Below, piece by piece: positions 6,470 to 6,619 of a DNA stretch of 6,619 nucleotides (the stretch's first letter is position 1; the number at the start of each line of letters is the position of its first letter). Source of the stretch: JAAYBT01 sp964404395. Its GTDB lineage: Bacteria; Bacillota; Clostridia; Acetivibrionales; DTU013. Made by a program: the position numbers and the translations under genes. Location of the stretch: positions 1 to 6,619 of the forward strand of contig CAYOKA010000123.1 of NCBI GenBank assembly GCA_964404395.1, given 5' to 3'. The notes under the pieces were generated by a model, which saw nothing but the letters and a program-made list of their open reading frames with translations, had not been told where the DNA came from and did no database searches.

Positions 6470-6619
6470 ATGCCGGATTTTATAAGGAAATATCTAGACC
6501 AGTTTAAGGAGTTTTGGAGCAGTCTTGAAAAGCCTCAGAAAACCCGTATTTATGTCACTTCTATTATAGTGGTTGTTTCAATTGGCATCTCCATATTTTT
6601 GATTAGCAGGCCAAACCGT
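6470..6619 (+). CDS. fliF: Flagellar MS-ring protein FliF, N-terminal start (partial)
   Basis: The first 50 codons are present and the frame stays open at the window end; complete FliF proteins have about 500-550 residues. FliF forms the membrane-embedded MS ring on which the rod, switch and export gate are built. The visible part has the expected pattern. An amphipathic cytoplasmic leader of about 26 residues contains FKEFWSSLEKPQKTR (12-26). One transmembrane helix follows at about 27-45 (IYVTSIIVVVSIGISIFLI), then SRPNR entering the extracytoplasmic side. The ATG at 6470 has GGGGTGGTG at 6456-6464 upstream. It sits 53 bp after fliE, the usual order. Identification rests on context plus this N-terminal pattern, since the ring-building domains lie outside the window. 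Confidence 0.9.
   Translation, partial: MPDFIRKYLDQFKEFWSSLEKPQKTRIYVTSIIVVVSIGISIFLISRPNR

Noticed and set aside
6439..6540. Short open frame starting ATGATAAA ahead of fliF (and a similar one at 6077 ahead of fliE)
   Set aside because: Both run into the next gene in a different frame, are very short, have no good ribosome site and resemble nothing; the fliE and fliF starts explain the region.

Overview
The window reads as an ordinary, well-conserved piece of a low- to mid-GC Firmicutes chromosome. All genes are on the + strand. The order comM/yifB end, dprA, topA, trmFO, flgB, flgC, fliE, fliF matches the Bacillus-type chromosomal order (smf/dprA, topA, trmFO, ..., flgB, flgC, fliE, fliF). 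Folate-dependent TrmFO, the strong GGAGG-type ribosome binding sites and the AT-rich spacers also fit Firmicutes. A ComM-type gene beside dprA and the lack of codV-clpQ-clpY-codY before flgB suggest a motile member of the Clostridia. The genus cannot be fixed from sequence alone.

Left part (1-3644): the last 75 codons of a ComM/YifB AAA+ protein, a 140-bp spacer with a possible promoter, then dprA (DNA uptake and recombination) and topA (topoisomerase I). ComM and DprA both act on incoming single-stranded DNA during transformation. topA looks able to use its own weak promoter, and its second ATG is the better start.

Middle (3659-4954): trmFO begins with GTG only 14 bp after topA, so the two are almost certainly co-transcribed. 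TrmFO makes m5U54 (ribothymidine) in the T-loop of tRNA.

Right part (4955-6619): a 233-bp AT-rich, gene-free leader with several promoter-like elements and one inverted repeat, followed by the first genes of a flagellar basal-body operon. These are flgB and flgC (proximal rod), fliE (rod to MS-ring adaptor) and fliF (MS ring, cut by the window end after 50 codons). Their order follows assembly around the MS ring.

No RNA gene, mobile element, CRISPR array, frameshift or convincing intrinsic terminator was found. I see no undescribed system. The most useful places to look are the leader upstream of flgB and the missing codV-clpQ-clpY-codY block.
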